NCBI GenBank assembly: GCA_963710975.1
Contig: CAVQCG010000005.1
Location: 558,001 to 622,000 of the forward strand
Length of the DNA: 64,000 nucleotides
Direction: 5' to 3'
Origin: JBBQXH01 sp963710975
GTDB taxonomy: Bacteria; Actinomycetota; Thermoleophilia; Gaiellales; Gaiellaceae
Below are positions 1-8,558 of this stretch, piece after piece (within the stretch, counting starts at the first letter, position 1; each line of letters opens with the position of its first letter). The position numbers and the translations under genes are program-made. The notes below the pieces were generated by a model, which saw nothing but the letters and a program-made list of their open reading frames with translations, ran no database searches and was not told where the DNA came from.

Positions 1-175
1 CTGGATCGGTCGATCTGCTCGACGACTCGACGAAGAGCCTCTACCCGTACGACCAGCTCGACAGCCTGCTCGAGAAGGCACCGTTCTTCGACAACCCGCC
101 CGTCGAGTCGGACGAGTACGTGACGATCGAGAGGTGATCAAGGACTGGGCCGACATCGTGGCCGGAGCAGCCTGA
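1..175 (+). CDS. ABC transporter substrate-binding protein, PotD-like, C-terminal end (partial, frame break)
   Basis: This is the 3-prime end of a gene that begins before the window. Reading from base 3 gives a segment with YPYDQLDSLLEKAPFFDNPP followed by ESDEYVTIE, then a premature TGA at 135. Reading one base back from about 131 continues as EVIKDWADIVAGAA and stops at 173-175. Together they make the expected end of a spermidine/putrescine-type binding protein, so one base seems to be missing near 131. The fused permease and ATPase follow directly, which supports the assignment. The substrate class (polyamine or related small molecule) is inferred from the family. Confidence 0.6.
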   Translation, partial: WIGRSARRLDEEPLPVRPARQPAREGTVLRQPARRVGRVRDDREVIKDWADIVAGAA

Positions 176-197
176 TCGAAGGCCACACGGCCGGACG

Positions 198-1940
198 ATG
201 ACAAGCGCAGCGCAGGCCGGGCCGGCTGTCTCCAATCGGAGCACGCGGGGCATCCGGCTCGGCCCGCTCACGCTGACTCTGCCGGCCGCGCTCGGCCTGG
301 GAATCTTCTTCCTCGCGCCGCTCGCGGCGTTCTTCGTCTACAGCTTCCTGACCTCGGCGTTCTTCGCGGTAAGCCGGCCGTTCACGCTCGACAACTACCG
401 TGAAGCGGTCGCCTCGGGCACGAGCGGGACGCTCGCGCTCAATTCGCTCTACATCGGTCTTGCCGCGGCCGGGGCGACGCTCCTGATCGCGTTCCCGATC
501 GCGTACTGGCTCAGGTACGCGGCAGACCGCCTGCGGCTGCCCGTCCTGTTCCTCGTCACCGCGACGCTCTTCGCGAGCTACCTCGTCCGCATCTTCGCCT
601 GGCGGACGATCCTCGGCGAGAACGGGCTCATCAACAAGGGGCTCGAGCTTCTCGGCGTCATCGACCAGCCGCTCGGCTTTCTCCTCTACAACCGCTTCGC
701 GGTCACCGTGGCTCTCGTCCACATCTTCCTGCCGTACGTCGTGCTCGTGCTCTTTGCAGGGTTCGGGCCGCTCTCGTCCGGACTTCTCGAGGCGGCGCAG
801 GATCTGGGCGCCGGGCCGGTGACTCGATGGCGCCGCGTGATCCTCCCTCTCATCGCGGCACCGGCAGCGACGGCGTTCATCTTCGTCTTCATCCTCTCCG
901 CCTCCGACTACGTGACCCCGCAGTTCCTCGGCGGGAAGAGCGGTGGACTGCTCGGTGTCCAGATCCAGGCGCAGATCAAGGCGATCGGCGATTGGGGCAC
1001 CGGTGCTGCGCTGTCGATGCTGATGCTGGCGGCGTTCCTGGTCTGCTACGGCCTGATGGCGCTCGGGCTTCGCATCGCCCGGCTCAACCGAATCCATTTC
1101 GGCGAGGTCGCGCCCGGAGCGAAGCAGCGAAGCCCGCTGTCCGGAGCCGTTGTCGTACTCGCCCTGATCTTCCTGTTTGCCCCGCTGGTCGTCGTCGTGC
1201 TCTTTTCCTTCCACAAGACAGGGGCGCTGTCGTTCCCGTTCAAAGGCTTCTCCCTGCGCTGGTACCGCGACGTGTTCGGGTCAGACGCGTTCGTCGCCGC
1301 GCTGAAGAACTCGGCGATCGTCGCGACCTGCGTCGCGGCGGTGACCCTGATCCTCGGCACGGCCGCGTCCTATGGCCTGAGCAAGACGAAGTCGCGGCTC
1401 CGCGGTCCGCTCGCGCTCCTCTTCTTCCTCCCGATCACGCTGCCCGGGCTCTTCATCGGCATCTCGCTGCTCGTCTTCTTCGTCCGGATCAGCCTGCCAC
1501 TCTCCCTGACGTCGGTGTCGATCGCGCACTTCGTCTACGTCTTCCCGTACTTCCTGCTGATCGCGTTGGCCGCGCTCGACAGGCTCGACCCCTCCCTCGA
1601 GGAGTCGGCTGCCGATCTCGGCGCCTCCCCGTGGACCGTCTTCTGGAAGGTGACGATGCCGCAGGTCTGGCCGCTCCTCGCGGGCGCCACCGCACTCGCC
1701 TTCGCGCTGTCGTTCGACGAGTTCATCATCACGTTCTTCGTCATCGGGTCGCAGTCGACGGTGCCGATGTACATCTGGTCGAGCTTCCGCCGCACCGTCG
1801 ACCCGTCTATCAACGTCGTCTCGACACTGCTCCTCGCCGTCATGCTGGTCCTCTGGATCATCGCGTTCGCCTTCGTGCTCAGGGCGGAGCGAGGCCGACG
1901 GCGCGCAATCAGCCCACTCGCGATCCCCGCCGAGGCATGA
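198..1940 (+). CDS. Fused ABC permease, PotB-PotC-like double transmembrane protein
   Basis: This 580-residue integral membrane protein carries two binding-protein-dependent permease domains in one chain. The first half has an EAA loop near residue 198 (EAAQDLGAGPVTRWRRVILP) and the second has one near residue 470 (EESAADLGASPWTVFWKVTM). The usual PotB and PotC are separate proteins of about 280 residues, so this is a head-to-tail fusion giving both halves of the channel. A hydrophilic linker lies near residues 300-312. The gene overlaps the ATPase start by 4 bases (ATGA at 1937-1940), so translation is probably coupled. It should import a polyamine-like or other small substrate with the neighbouring binding protein and ATPase. 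Confidence 0.9.
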   Translation: MTSAAQAGPAVSNRSTRGIRLGPLTLTLPAALGLGIFFLAPLAAFFVYSFLTSAFFAVSRPFTLDNYREAVASGTSGTLALNSLYIGLAAAGATLLIAFPIAYWLRYAADRLRLPVLFLVTATLFASYLVRIFAWRTILGENGLINKGLELLGVIDQPLGFLLYNRFAVTVALVHIFLPYVVLVLFAGFGPLSSGLLEAAQDLGAGPVTRWRRVILPLIAAPAATAFIFVFILSASDYVTPQFLGGKSGGLLGVQIQAQIKAIGDWGTGAALSMLMLAAFLVCYGLMALGLRIARLNRIHFGEVAPGAKQRSPLSGAVVVLALIFLFAPLVVVVLFSFHKTGALSFPFKGFSLRWYRDVFGSDAFVAALKNSAIVATCVAAVTLILGTAASYGLSKTKSRLRGPLALLFFLPITLPGLFIGISLLVFFVRISLPLSLTSVSIAHFVYVFPYFLLIALAALDRLDPSLEESAADLGASPWTVFWKVTMPQVWPLLAGATALAFALSFDEFIITFFVIGSQSTVPMYIWSSFRRTVDPSINVVSTLLLAVMLVLWIIAFAFVLRAERGRRRAISPLAIPAEA

Positions 1941-3033
1941 GCGACGGAACCCGCGACCCCGCCCGGCTGTCGATCGACTCGGTCACCGCATCGCTACGGG
2001 CAGCAGACGGCGCTCGAGGACGTCTCGCTCGATATCCCCGACGGCGAGCTGATCACGCTGCTCGGCCCCTCGGGGTGCGGCAAGACGACGCTCCTGCGGA
2101 TCATCGCCGGATTCATCCGTCCCACCTCGGGCCGAGTCGTCCTCGACGGCGCCGACGTGACGCGGGTCCCGCCGCACAAGCGTCCGGTGAACATGGTGTT
2201 CCAGCGCGCGACCCTCTTCCCCCACCTCGACGTCTTCGGCAACGTGGCCTTCGGCCTCCGCGTCGCAAAGCTCGACAAGGCCGAGATCGACAGCCGCGTT
2301 CACGAGGCCCTCGGGCTCGTCCGCCTCGACGGCTACGAGCAGCGGCGGGCACACGAGCTCTCGGGCGGGCAGATGCAGCGGATCGCGCTCGCGCGGGCGC
2401 TCGTGAACCGACCGCGAGTCCTGCTTCTCGACGAGCCGCTCTCCGCGCTCGACCTGAAGATCCGGCTCGAGATGGAGGTGGAGCTGCGCCGCGTGCACCG
2501 CGAGACGGGTGCGACCTTCGTCTACGTGACCCACGACCAGCGCGAGGCGCTCGCGCTCTCCGACCGGGTCGTCGTGTTCGACGAGGGCCGGATCGAGCAG
2601 CTGGGCTCGCCCGGTGAGATCTATCGCTCGCCGTCTTCGCCGTTCGCCGCCCGCTTCGTCGGCGACGCGAACGTGCTTCCCGTCGAGGTCATGACCGCAA
2701 TCGGGCCAGACGCCCGCGTCCTTCTCGCAGGGCATGAGATCGGCGTTCGAGCCGGCGAGAGCGTCGCAGCGGGTCCCGCCTGGCTCGTCGTCCGCCCGGA
2801 GGTCGTCAGCCTCGACGTCCCGTGCTGCCGACGGCGGGGCGGCGCTGCGTGGAACCGTCCATGACCTGGCGTTCCGCGGGTCTGGCTACACCTACCGGAT
2901 CGCCGTCGCTGGGCTCGACGAGCCTGTCAAAGCCGAGGTCGCAGCGGGAGGTGGAGCCTCGTTCGAGCTGGGAAGCGAGGTCGATCTCCACTGGGACCCG
3001 GGCTCGTGCGGCCTTCTCCCCCGCACCGACTGA
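1937..3033 (+). CDS. ABC transporter ATPase, PotA-like (two frame breaks)
   Basis: This is the energising subunit of the transporter. It shows Walker A GPSGCGKTT, the signature LSGGQMQRIALARAL, Walker B VLLLDEPLSALD, the H-loop THDQREAL, and a C-terminal TOBE-like part with RPEVVSLDV and LRGTVHDLAFRGSGYTYRI. The start is ATG 1937, overlapping the permease stop. The frame changes twice. An extra base near 1991 separates IDSVTA from RYGQQTALEDVSL, and another near 2827 lies just before ADGGAALRGTV. Removing both gives a full-length protein of about 364 residues. The intact motifs either side suggest sequencing indels rather than a dead gene. Confidence 0.85.
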
Positions 3034-3659
3034 CGAAAGGAGTCACCCTGCTCGTCTACATCGAATACATCAGCCGCCGGGAGGGAGTCAGCCTAGAGGA
3101 GTTTCACTACGCAGCCGGACTGCAGGACATGTGGACAGAGGATCACGACGAGGACGTCCTACTCCTAAACATGGGGCGCACGTTTCGCACGGGTCCCGAC
3201 CCCTGGTACCTCGCCGCCTGGTACACCCCTGACGGCGGGATCGAGCGTATCGGTGATTGGGAGCGCACCTTCGCCGCACACGAGGCGGATGCTCTCGAGG
3301 TGCCGTTCAAGCTCGGAGCTCAGATCGAGACGGCCGGCTGCTACGAGCCACTGCTCGAGCCGATCCCGCTTCGCGGCGGGCTTTACTACGCGGAGTACTT
3401 CGACCTCTCGCCCGGCGCGACACGCGACGACGCGCGCGCACACTTCGAGGAGCGCCGCGACCGTCACAGCGGGATCGAGCTCGGTCTCGTGTGCGATCGG
3501 ATCGGCCATCTCGGCCCAGATCCGCGAGGTCTCGCCGTCTGGAACGCAGGAGGCTGGAACAATCTGGACAGCATCGTCCGCGAACTCGAAGGGGTCGAGG
3601 AGCCGATACGCCTTGTGGCTGCAGGCCTCTATCGCGACCTCGGCGACGAGACGCTCTAG
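3006..3659 (+). CDS. Conserved protein of unknown function, possible tandem ferredoxin-like (dimeric alpha-beta barrel) fold
   Basis: This 217-residue soluble protein follows the ATPase and overlaps its end. I do not recognise a named family. Two halves each begin with a beta-strand pattern (LVYIEYISRREGVSLEEF and GLYYAEYFDLSPGATRDDAR), like duplicated EthD/ABM-type ferredoxin-like modules, so a small-molecule-binding or isomerase-like role is possible. The first start codon is GTG 3006. A good Shine-Dalgarno AAAGGAG (3037-3042) precedes an in-frame CTG at 3048, so the true start may be later. The SDR begins immediately after the stop, so this is one operon. Confidence 0.6.
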   Translation: MRPSPPHRLTKGVTLLVYIEYISRREGVSLEEFHYAAGLQDMWTEDHDEDVLLLNMGRTFRTGPDPWYLAAWYTPDGGIERIGDWERTFAAHEADALEVPFKLGAQIETAGCYEPLLEPIPLRGGLYYAEYFDLSPGATRDDARAHFEERRDRHSGIELGLVCDRIGHLGPDPRGLAVWNAGGWNNLDSIVRELEGVEEPIRLVAAGLYRDLGDETL

Positions 3660-4445
3660 GTGGGACGCCTCGACGGAAAAGTCGCGCTGATCACGGGCGC
3701 CGGGGAGGGGATGGGGCGAGCGGCTGCATTGCTCTTCGCCCGCGAAGGTGCTCGGGTCGGGGTGCTCGACCTCGCGGGCGCGCGCGCCGAGGAAACCGTG
3801 GCCACGATCACGGCGGAGGGAGGCGAGGCGCTCGCGCTCGCGGCCGACGTGTCGGCCTCCGCCGAAGTCAGCTCGGCCGTCGCAGCGACCGTCGCCCGGT
3901 TCGGCGCGCTGCACGTCCTCTACAACAACGCCGCCGTCTGGCTGGCAGAGGACGCCCCGACGGTCGAGATCGCCGAGGATGTCTGGGACCGCATCCTCGC
4001 CGTCAACCTGACCGGGGTCTTCCTCTGCTGCAAGCACGGGATCCCGGCGATCGTTCGCTCGGGCGGCGGGAGCGTCATCAACACGTCGTCACCAGTGGCC
4101 GTCCGGCCTGAGAAGGGCTATGACGCGTACACGGCCGCCAAGGGCGGCGTCCTGTCGCTCACCCAGGCGCTCGCGCAATATCACGCGCGCGAGGGGGTCC
4201 GCGTCAACGTGCTCATGCCAGGCGCGATCGAGACGGCGATGACCCGAGCCACGCTCGAGGACCCCCGGTATCGAGAGCACGCGATACGCACGACCCCGAT
4301 CGGTCGCATCGGCCAGCCTGAGGACGTCGCCAACGCGGCGCTCTTCCTGGCGTCGGACGAGTCCTCCTTCGTGACAGGCAGCGTCCAGTGGGTCGACGGT
4401 GGGTGGCTGCTCGGTCCCGAGCTCGAGGAGTTCAGAGCTGTCTGA
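3660..4445 (+). CDS. Short-chain dehydrogenase/reductase
   Basis: This 261-residue classical SDR should use NAD(P) to oxidise an alcohol or reduce a carbonyl in the cytoplasm. The cofactor motif TGAGEGMG lies near residue 13, NNAAV follows at about 89, a catalytic-type serine is in NTSSP, and the YxxxK pair is YTAAK. The C-terminal VTGSVQWVDGGW is typical. It starts at GTG 3660, directly after the previous TAG, and is followed one base after its own stop by the Gfo/Idh gene. Its substrate is not evident, but it is probably a catabolic step for what the upstream transporter imports. Confidence 0.88.
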   Translation: MGRLDGKVALITGAGEGMGRAAALLFAREGARVGVLDLAGARAEETVATITAEGGEALALAADVSASAEVSSAVAATVARFGALHVLYNNAAVWLAEDAPTVEIAEDVWDRILAVNLTGVFLCCKHGIPAIVRSGGGSVINTSSPVAVRPEKGYDAYTAAKGGVLSLTQALAQYHAREGVRVNVLMPGAIETAMTRATLEDPRYREHAIRTTPIGRIGQPEDVANAALFLASDESSFVTGSVQWVDGGWLLGPELEEFRAV

Positions 4446-4446
4446 C

Positions 4447-5553
4447 GTGATCCCGCGCGTCGGCTTCGTCGGCGCCGGCAGCGTCCTGTGGGCGTACCTG
4501 CAGGTCCTCGACCGGCTCGTACCCCGAGGGCTGGCGAGCGAAGGGCCGATCTGCGCGCGCCGGAAGGAGACATGGCCCTCGATCCTTGCCCGCCGCCCCG
4601 GGGCTCGGCTCGTCACCGACGTGCGCGAGGTCGTCGAGTCGGACGTCGACGTCGTCGTCGTCATCACGCCCCCGGCGAATCACGCGGAAGTCGCAGCGCT
4701 CGCGATCGAGCACGGCAAGCACGTCGTCGTCGAGAAGCCGATCGCCGACAGCCGAGCCGTCGCCGAGGAACTCGTCCGCCTCGCGGACGCACATGGCGTG
4801 CACCTCCTCGCCGCACCGTTCGTCCAGCTCGCACCGACCTTCAGGGCTCTCTGGACGGCGGTGTCCGCCGGCGAGATCGGGCACGTCCACACCGCGCGCG
4901 GGCTCTACGGAAACGCGGGCGCCACGTGGGCGTCCTGGTACCACGACTCGGGCGTCGGGCCGCTCGCCGAGATGGGGATCTACAACCTGAAGAGCCTGAC
5001 GGCGCTGCTCGGCCCGGTCGCGGAGGTCGTCGCAGCCGAAGCGACCGCTGTCGAGTACCGCGAAGCCGGTGGGCGCGAGATCGCAAGTCCCGATCCGGAT
5101 GTGTCGCACGTGATCCTGCGCCACCGCGGCGGCGCCCTTTCGACCGTGGTCTCGGGCCAGGCGATCCAGCGCTACCGTCGGCCCGGCCTCGAGCTCTACG
5201 GGACCGAAGGAACCGCGAACCTCCTGGGAGACGACTGGGATCCGCGCGGCTTCGAGCTATGGCGAAACGCGACGGGGCGCTGGGAGAGGACCGATGCGAT
5301 CGACGGGACGTGGCTCTGGGCCGACGGCCTGCGGGAGTGCGTGCTCGCGCTCCGCGAGGATCGTGCCCCGCTCCAGGAGCTCACCCAGGATCTCCACCTC
5401 CTCGACGTGATCGAGGCAGCGCGCGTCTCCGCGAGGCTCCGGGAAGTCGTTCCGGTCGATTCGAGCTTCGTCGCGCTCGATCTTTCGCTCGTCGCCGATG
5501 TCGCCGTGGAGCACGTGCACGACCACACGCGGCCGCTGGACGAACAGACATAG
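4447..5553 (+). CDS. Gfo/Idh/MocA-family oxidoreductase
   Basis: This 368-residue NAD(P)-dependent oxidoreductase has an N-terminal Rossmann motif VGFVGAGSV, the VVITPPANHAEVA segment, the family signature VVVEKPIADS, and a C-terminal substrate domain. Members oxidise sugars, inositols or related polyols. I chose GTG 4447, one base after the SDR stop, because the Rossmann strand begins five codons later. An upstream in-frame start at 4399 would put an unrelated tail inside the SDR. It ends the transporter operon. The family does not give the substrate. Confidence 0.88.
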   Translation: MIPRVGFVGAGSVLWAYLQVLDRLVPRGLASEGPICARRKETWPSILARRPGARLVTDVREVVESDVDVVVVITPPANHAEVAALAIEHGKHVVVEKPIADSRAVAEELVRLADAHGVHLLAAPFVQLAPTFRALWTAVSAGEIGHVHTARGLYGNAGATWASWYHDSGVGPLAEMGIYNLKSLTALLGPVAEVVAAEATAVEYREAGGREIASPDPDVSHVILRHRGGALSTVVSGQAIQRYRRPGLELYGTEGTANLLGDDWDPRGFELWRNATGRWERTDAIDGTWLWADGLRECVLALREDRAPLQELTQDLHLLDVIEAARVSARLREVVPVDSSFVALDLSLVADVAVEHVHDHTRPLDEQT

Positions 5554-5573
5554 GTGGCTGTTACATTCGCGCG

Positions 5574-7517
5574 GTGAACCGCAAGGCCCGCTGGGTGATG
5601 CTCGCGGCGACTGCCACGTTCCTGTTCGTGGCCGGAGTGGCCGAGGCCGCCGACACGCCTGAGCAGAGGCTCGTGAAGGCGTACGCCCCGATCGTGATGC
5701 TGCGCGCGCAGGAGAACCCGCCGTGCGACAACGCGGAGGAGCAGTACGCACCGACGACGGTGAACGCCGTCCTCGGAAACCCCGAGGTGAAGCTCGTCTA
5801 CTACCCGCCGGGCAAGGGGAAGAAGCGCGTCGTCGTGCGGGTCGCCCCGACCGCCGCCGACATCGCCGGGCTCGGGGAGGGGTACTACCTCGACCTGCCC
5901 GGCAAGACGCTCGACGCGGGTTGCACGTACGCCCGTGATTTCGCGGGGCTCGTAAAGGCTGGGAAAGCCCCCGCCGTCACCTATGCCCACATCGCGCGCC
6001 AGCAGGGCGTTCCCGGCCTCGCCGTCCAGTACTGGTTCTTCTACTACTTCAACCAGTTCAACGACGTGCACGAGGGCGACTGGGAGGGCATGCAGGTCAC
6101 CTTCGACGCAGACACCGCAGAGGGCGCGCTGGCGAAGGGGCCCTCCGAGATCGTCCTCTTCCAGCACGGCGGCGGCGAGAAGGGAGGCTGGGATGACCGG
6201 AAGGTCGAGAAGGAGGGAACGCATCCGGTCGTCTACCCGGCGGCCGGATCGCACGCGACGTTCTTCGAGTCGGCGCTCTTCATCGGGAACGGGCAAGGCG
6301 GCTCTGGGCTCGGCTGTGACAACACGCAGGAGCCGCTTCGTCGGCTCGCCGTCCAGCCGGTGCTCGTCCCGACGGAACCGGCGCCCGGGAGCCAGTTCCA
6401 GTGGTTGACGTACACCGGACGCTGGGGACAGAAGGAGAAGGGCTTCAACAACGGCCCGACGGGACCGACGACGAAGGAGCAGTGGCTTCAGCCGTTCGCG
6501 TGGATGGACGGAGTTCGCCGGGCGAGCCCGAAGGTTCCCGGCGGCCCGACACTCGGACCGGCCATCTCGACCGCCTTCTGTGCCGTCGCCGCGAACCTCT
6601 CGGGCTACTACAACTATGCGACGCGCACCCTTGCCGGGGCGATCGTGCTCGCGGTCGTTCTGCTCCTGATCGTGCTCGTCCCGATAAAGCTGACCAGGTG
6701 GCGGCCGGTCGACCTGACGAACCTGCGCCGGCCGTGGGCAGTCGGCCAGCTCCTACGGGCGGCCCGGCAGCTCTACGGCCGGCACTGGAGGACGCTCGTC
6801 CTGATCGGGCTGACCACCGTACCGATCATCCTGCTCATCGACGGACTTCATTACCTCGTCGTGTGGCTCGCCGGCGGCGAGAGTGTCCAGTTCACGATTC
6901 TCGGCGCCACGTTCCAGCTTGCGCTGCCGATCCAGAGCGTCGGCCGGCCGATCGCGTTCGCGTTGGTCGGCGCCGCGGTGGTCGCCTTCGTCCACGACCT
7001 GGAGCGCGGCGAGCGAACCGGATTCCGACGTTCGTTCGCCGACCTTCGCCCGTGCTTCTGGCGTGTCGTTGGCGCACAGCTGCTCGTGATCCTCATGCTC
7101 GCCGTTCTCGCGATAACGGTGATCGGGATCCCGATCGCGATCTGGAAGTTCGTCGACTGGCAGTTCGTCCAGCAGGAGATCCTCTTCGAGGACCGCTCGG
7201 TCCGCGACGCATTCCGCCACAGCTCGCGAACAGTCCGCGGACGCTGGTGGCGTACCGCCCTCGTCGCGGCGATCCTCTATGTGATCGGCGTCGTGACAGG
7301 GCCGATCATCGCGGTGGCGCTCGTCTTCACGACACTCCCACCCATCTGGATCGACTTCATCGGATCGATCATCTATGCACTTCTCTTGCCGTACGTCGTC
7401 GTCGGCCGGACGTTGCTCTACTTCGACGTCCAGGCGCGCGAGGCACTGGAGCACGCCAACCCGAAGTGGCGGCGCGCGCTCGAGCGGGTCAAGCCGTCGC
7501 ACGAGCAAACTGCCTGA
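5574..7517 (+). CDS. Vps62-like extracellular domain protein with C-terminal multi-pass membrane domain
   Basis: This 647-residue protein starts at GTG 5574. An N-terminal signal segment (VMLAATATFLFVAGVAEA) leads to an exported domain of about 330 residues with Vps62/DUF946-like features: YWFFYYFNQFNDVHEGDWEG, IVLFQHGG, and HPVVYPAAGSHATFF. The rest holds about six hydrophobic segments beginning near residue 350 (TLAGAIVLAVVLLLIVLV), resembling membrane domains of uncharacterised DUF975-type proteins. The function is unknown. In plants and fungi the Vps62-like fold is linked to sorting, but no bacterial role is established to my knowledge. It is not clearly part of the upstream operon, though only 20 bases separate them. 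Confidence 0.75.
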   Translation: MNRKARWVMLAATATFLFVAGVAEAADTPEQRLVKAYAPIVMLRAQENPPCDNAEEQYAPTTVNAVLGNPEVKLVYYPPGKGKKRVVVRVAPTAADIAGLGEGYYLDLPGKTLDAGCTYARDFAGLVKAGKAPAVTYAHIARQQGVPGLAVQYWFFYYFNQFNDVHEGDWEGMQVTFDADTAEGALAKGPSEIVLFQHGGGEKGGWDDRKVEKEGTHPVVYPAAGSHATFFESALFIGNGQGGSGLGCDNTQEPLRRLAVQPVLVPTEPAPGSQFQWLTYTGRWGQKEKGFNNGPTGPTTKEQWLQPFAWMDGVRRASPKVPGGPTLGPAISTAFCAVAANLSGYYNYATRTLAGAIVLAVVLLLIVLVPIKLTRWRPVDLTNLRRPWAVGQLLRAARQLYGRHWRTLVLIGLTTVPIILLIDGLHYLVVWLAGGESVQFTILGATFQLALPIQSVGRPIAFALVGAAVVAFVHDLERGERTGFRRSFADLRPCFWRVVGAQLLVILMLAVLAITVIGIPIAIWKFVDWQFVQQEILFEDRSVRDAFRHSSRTVRGRWWRTALVAAILYVIGVVTGPIIAVALVFTTLPPIWIDFIGSIIYALLLPYVVVGRTLLYFDVQAREALEHANPKWRRALERVKPSHEQTA

Positions 7518-7518
7518 T

Positions 7519-8530
7519 TCACGGGACGAGCACGGCGCGCCCTTCGACCCGTCCTTCCCGCAGGTCGCCGATCGCGTCGTTCACGTTCTCGAGCGGATAC
7601 CTCTGGATCGACCCGACCAAGCCACCACGGGCAAGCTCGACCACCTCCTGGAGATCCCGCAGAGTTCCGGCGACCACCGTTGTGAGCACGGCCTCAGGTG
7701 CGAGCCCGGAAAACCGGAACGGCGCCGACCCGCCCGCGAGCCCAAGGAGTGCGACGACTCCTCTCGGCCGGACAACCTGCATGGCAAGGCCGAGTGTCTC
7801 GTCCGTCCCGACGAAGTCGATGACCGCGTGGGCGCCGCGGTCCGCGGCGAGAGCGAGGATTGCTTCGCGTGCATCGGCCGACATGACGACTCGATGGTCG
7901 GCTCCGAGCTCATGCGCGACGTCTAGGCGTCCCGGATCGAGATCAACCGCGACGATCGTCGCGCCGCTCAGACGGCGGGCGAACTGCACGGCGTACTGCC
8001 CCAAACCGCCGACCCCGATGACGACGAGCGTGGCAGCACCGTGGAGGAACGGCTGCGTTCGCCTCACGGCTGCATAGGCACAGAGGGCAGCGCATCCGAA
8101 CGGTGTCGCCAGGATCGGATCGAGATCTCCAAGCTGGACGACGTGCCGACGGTGCGGAACCAGCACGAACTCGGCGAACCCGCCATCGACGGTCGCCCCC
8201 GCTTCGTCGCCCTCTGCGCAGAGCTGTTCGTGGCCCGTGACGCACCATTCGCAAGTGTCCGCAACCCCAGCCGACCATGACGACGACGGGCTCGCGGACC
8301 GCAAGATCGGCGTCCGGACCGACTGCCTCGACGAAACCCGCGATCTCGTGGCCCATCGTGACGGGAAGGCGCATCTGATCTCGGTACAGCCCGTCGGCGA
8401 TGTGCACGTCGGAGCGACAGACGCCCGCTCCGGCAACTCGGATCAGTACCTGGTCACCCGTCGGCTCGGGCACTGGGACGTCCTCCATCCGGAGGGCTGA
8501 TTCCCCCGGATGGAGACGGGCAGCACGCAT
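7519..8530 (-). CDS. Zinc-dependent alcohol dehydrogenase, MDR family (frame break)
   Basis: This is a medium-chain alcohol dehydrogenase of about 336 residues. The N-terminal part has GAGVCRSDVHI and the catalytic-zinc histidine segment MGHEIAGFVEAVG. The structural zinc region reads CEWCVTGHEQLC. The NAD motif is VIGVGGLGQYAVQ. The frame changes near 8262, between VGWGC and DTCEWCV, consistent with one extra base. I used ATG 8530 because MRAARLHPGES matches family starts, though an in-frame ATG at 8572 would overlap the upstream gene. It is the last gene of the block reading from 12037 and probably oxidises an alcohol made in that pathway. Confidence 0.85.
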
Positions 8531-8558
8531 CACCGAAGGGGTCACGGGGCGACCGCCC

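Noticed and set aside
138..1214. Long minus-strand open frame (358 residues) opposite the permease gene
   Set aside because: Highly charged, no family features; it is the antisense of a strongly supported permease and reflects high GC.
827..2617. Long plus-strand open frame (596 residues) across the permease and ATPase
   Set aside because: Arginine/proline-rich shadow in another frame. Only its stretch after ATG 1937 contributes the short N-terminus of the ATPase before the frame break.
4488..5573. N-terminal extension of the Vps62-like frame to 4488
   Set aside because: The extension lies within the Gfo/Idh gene in a different frame and has an arginine-rich shadow composition. GTG 5574 begins the signal peptide.
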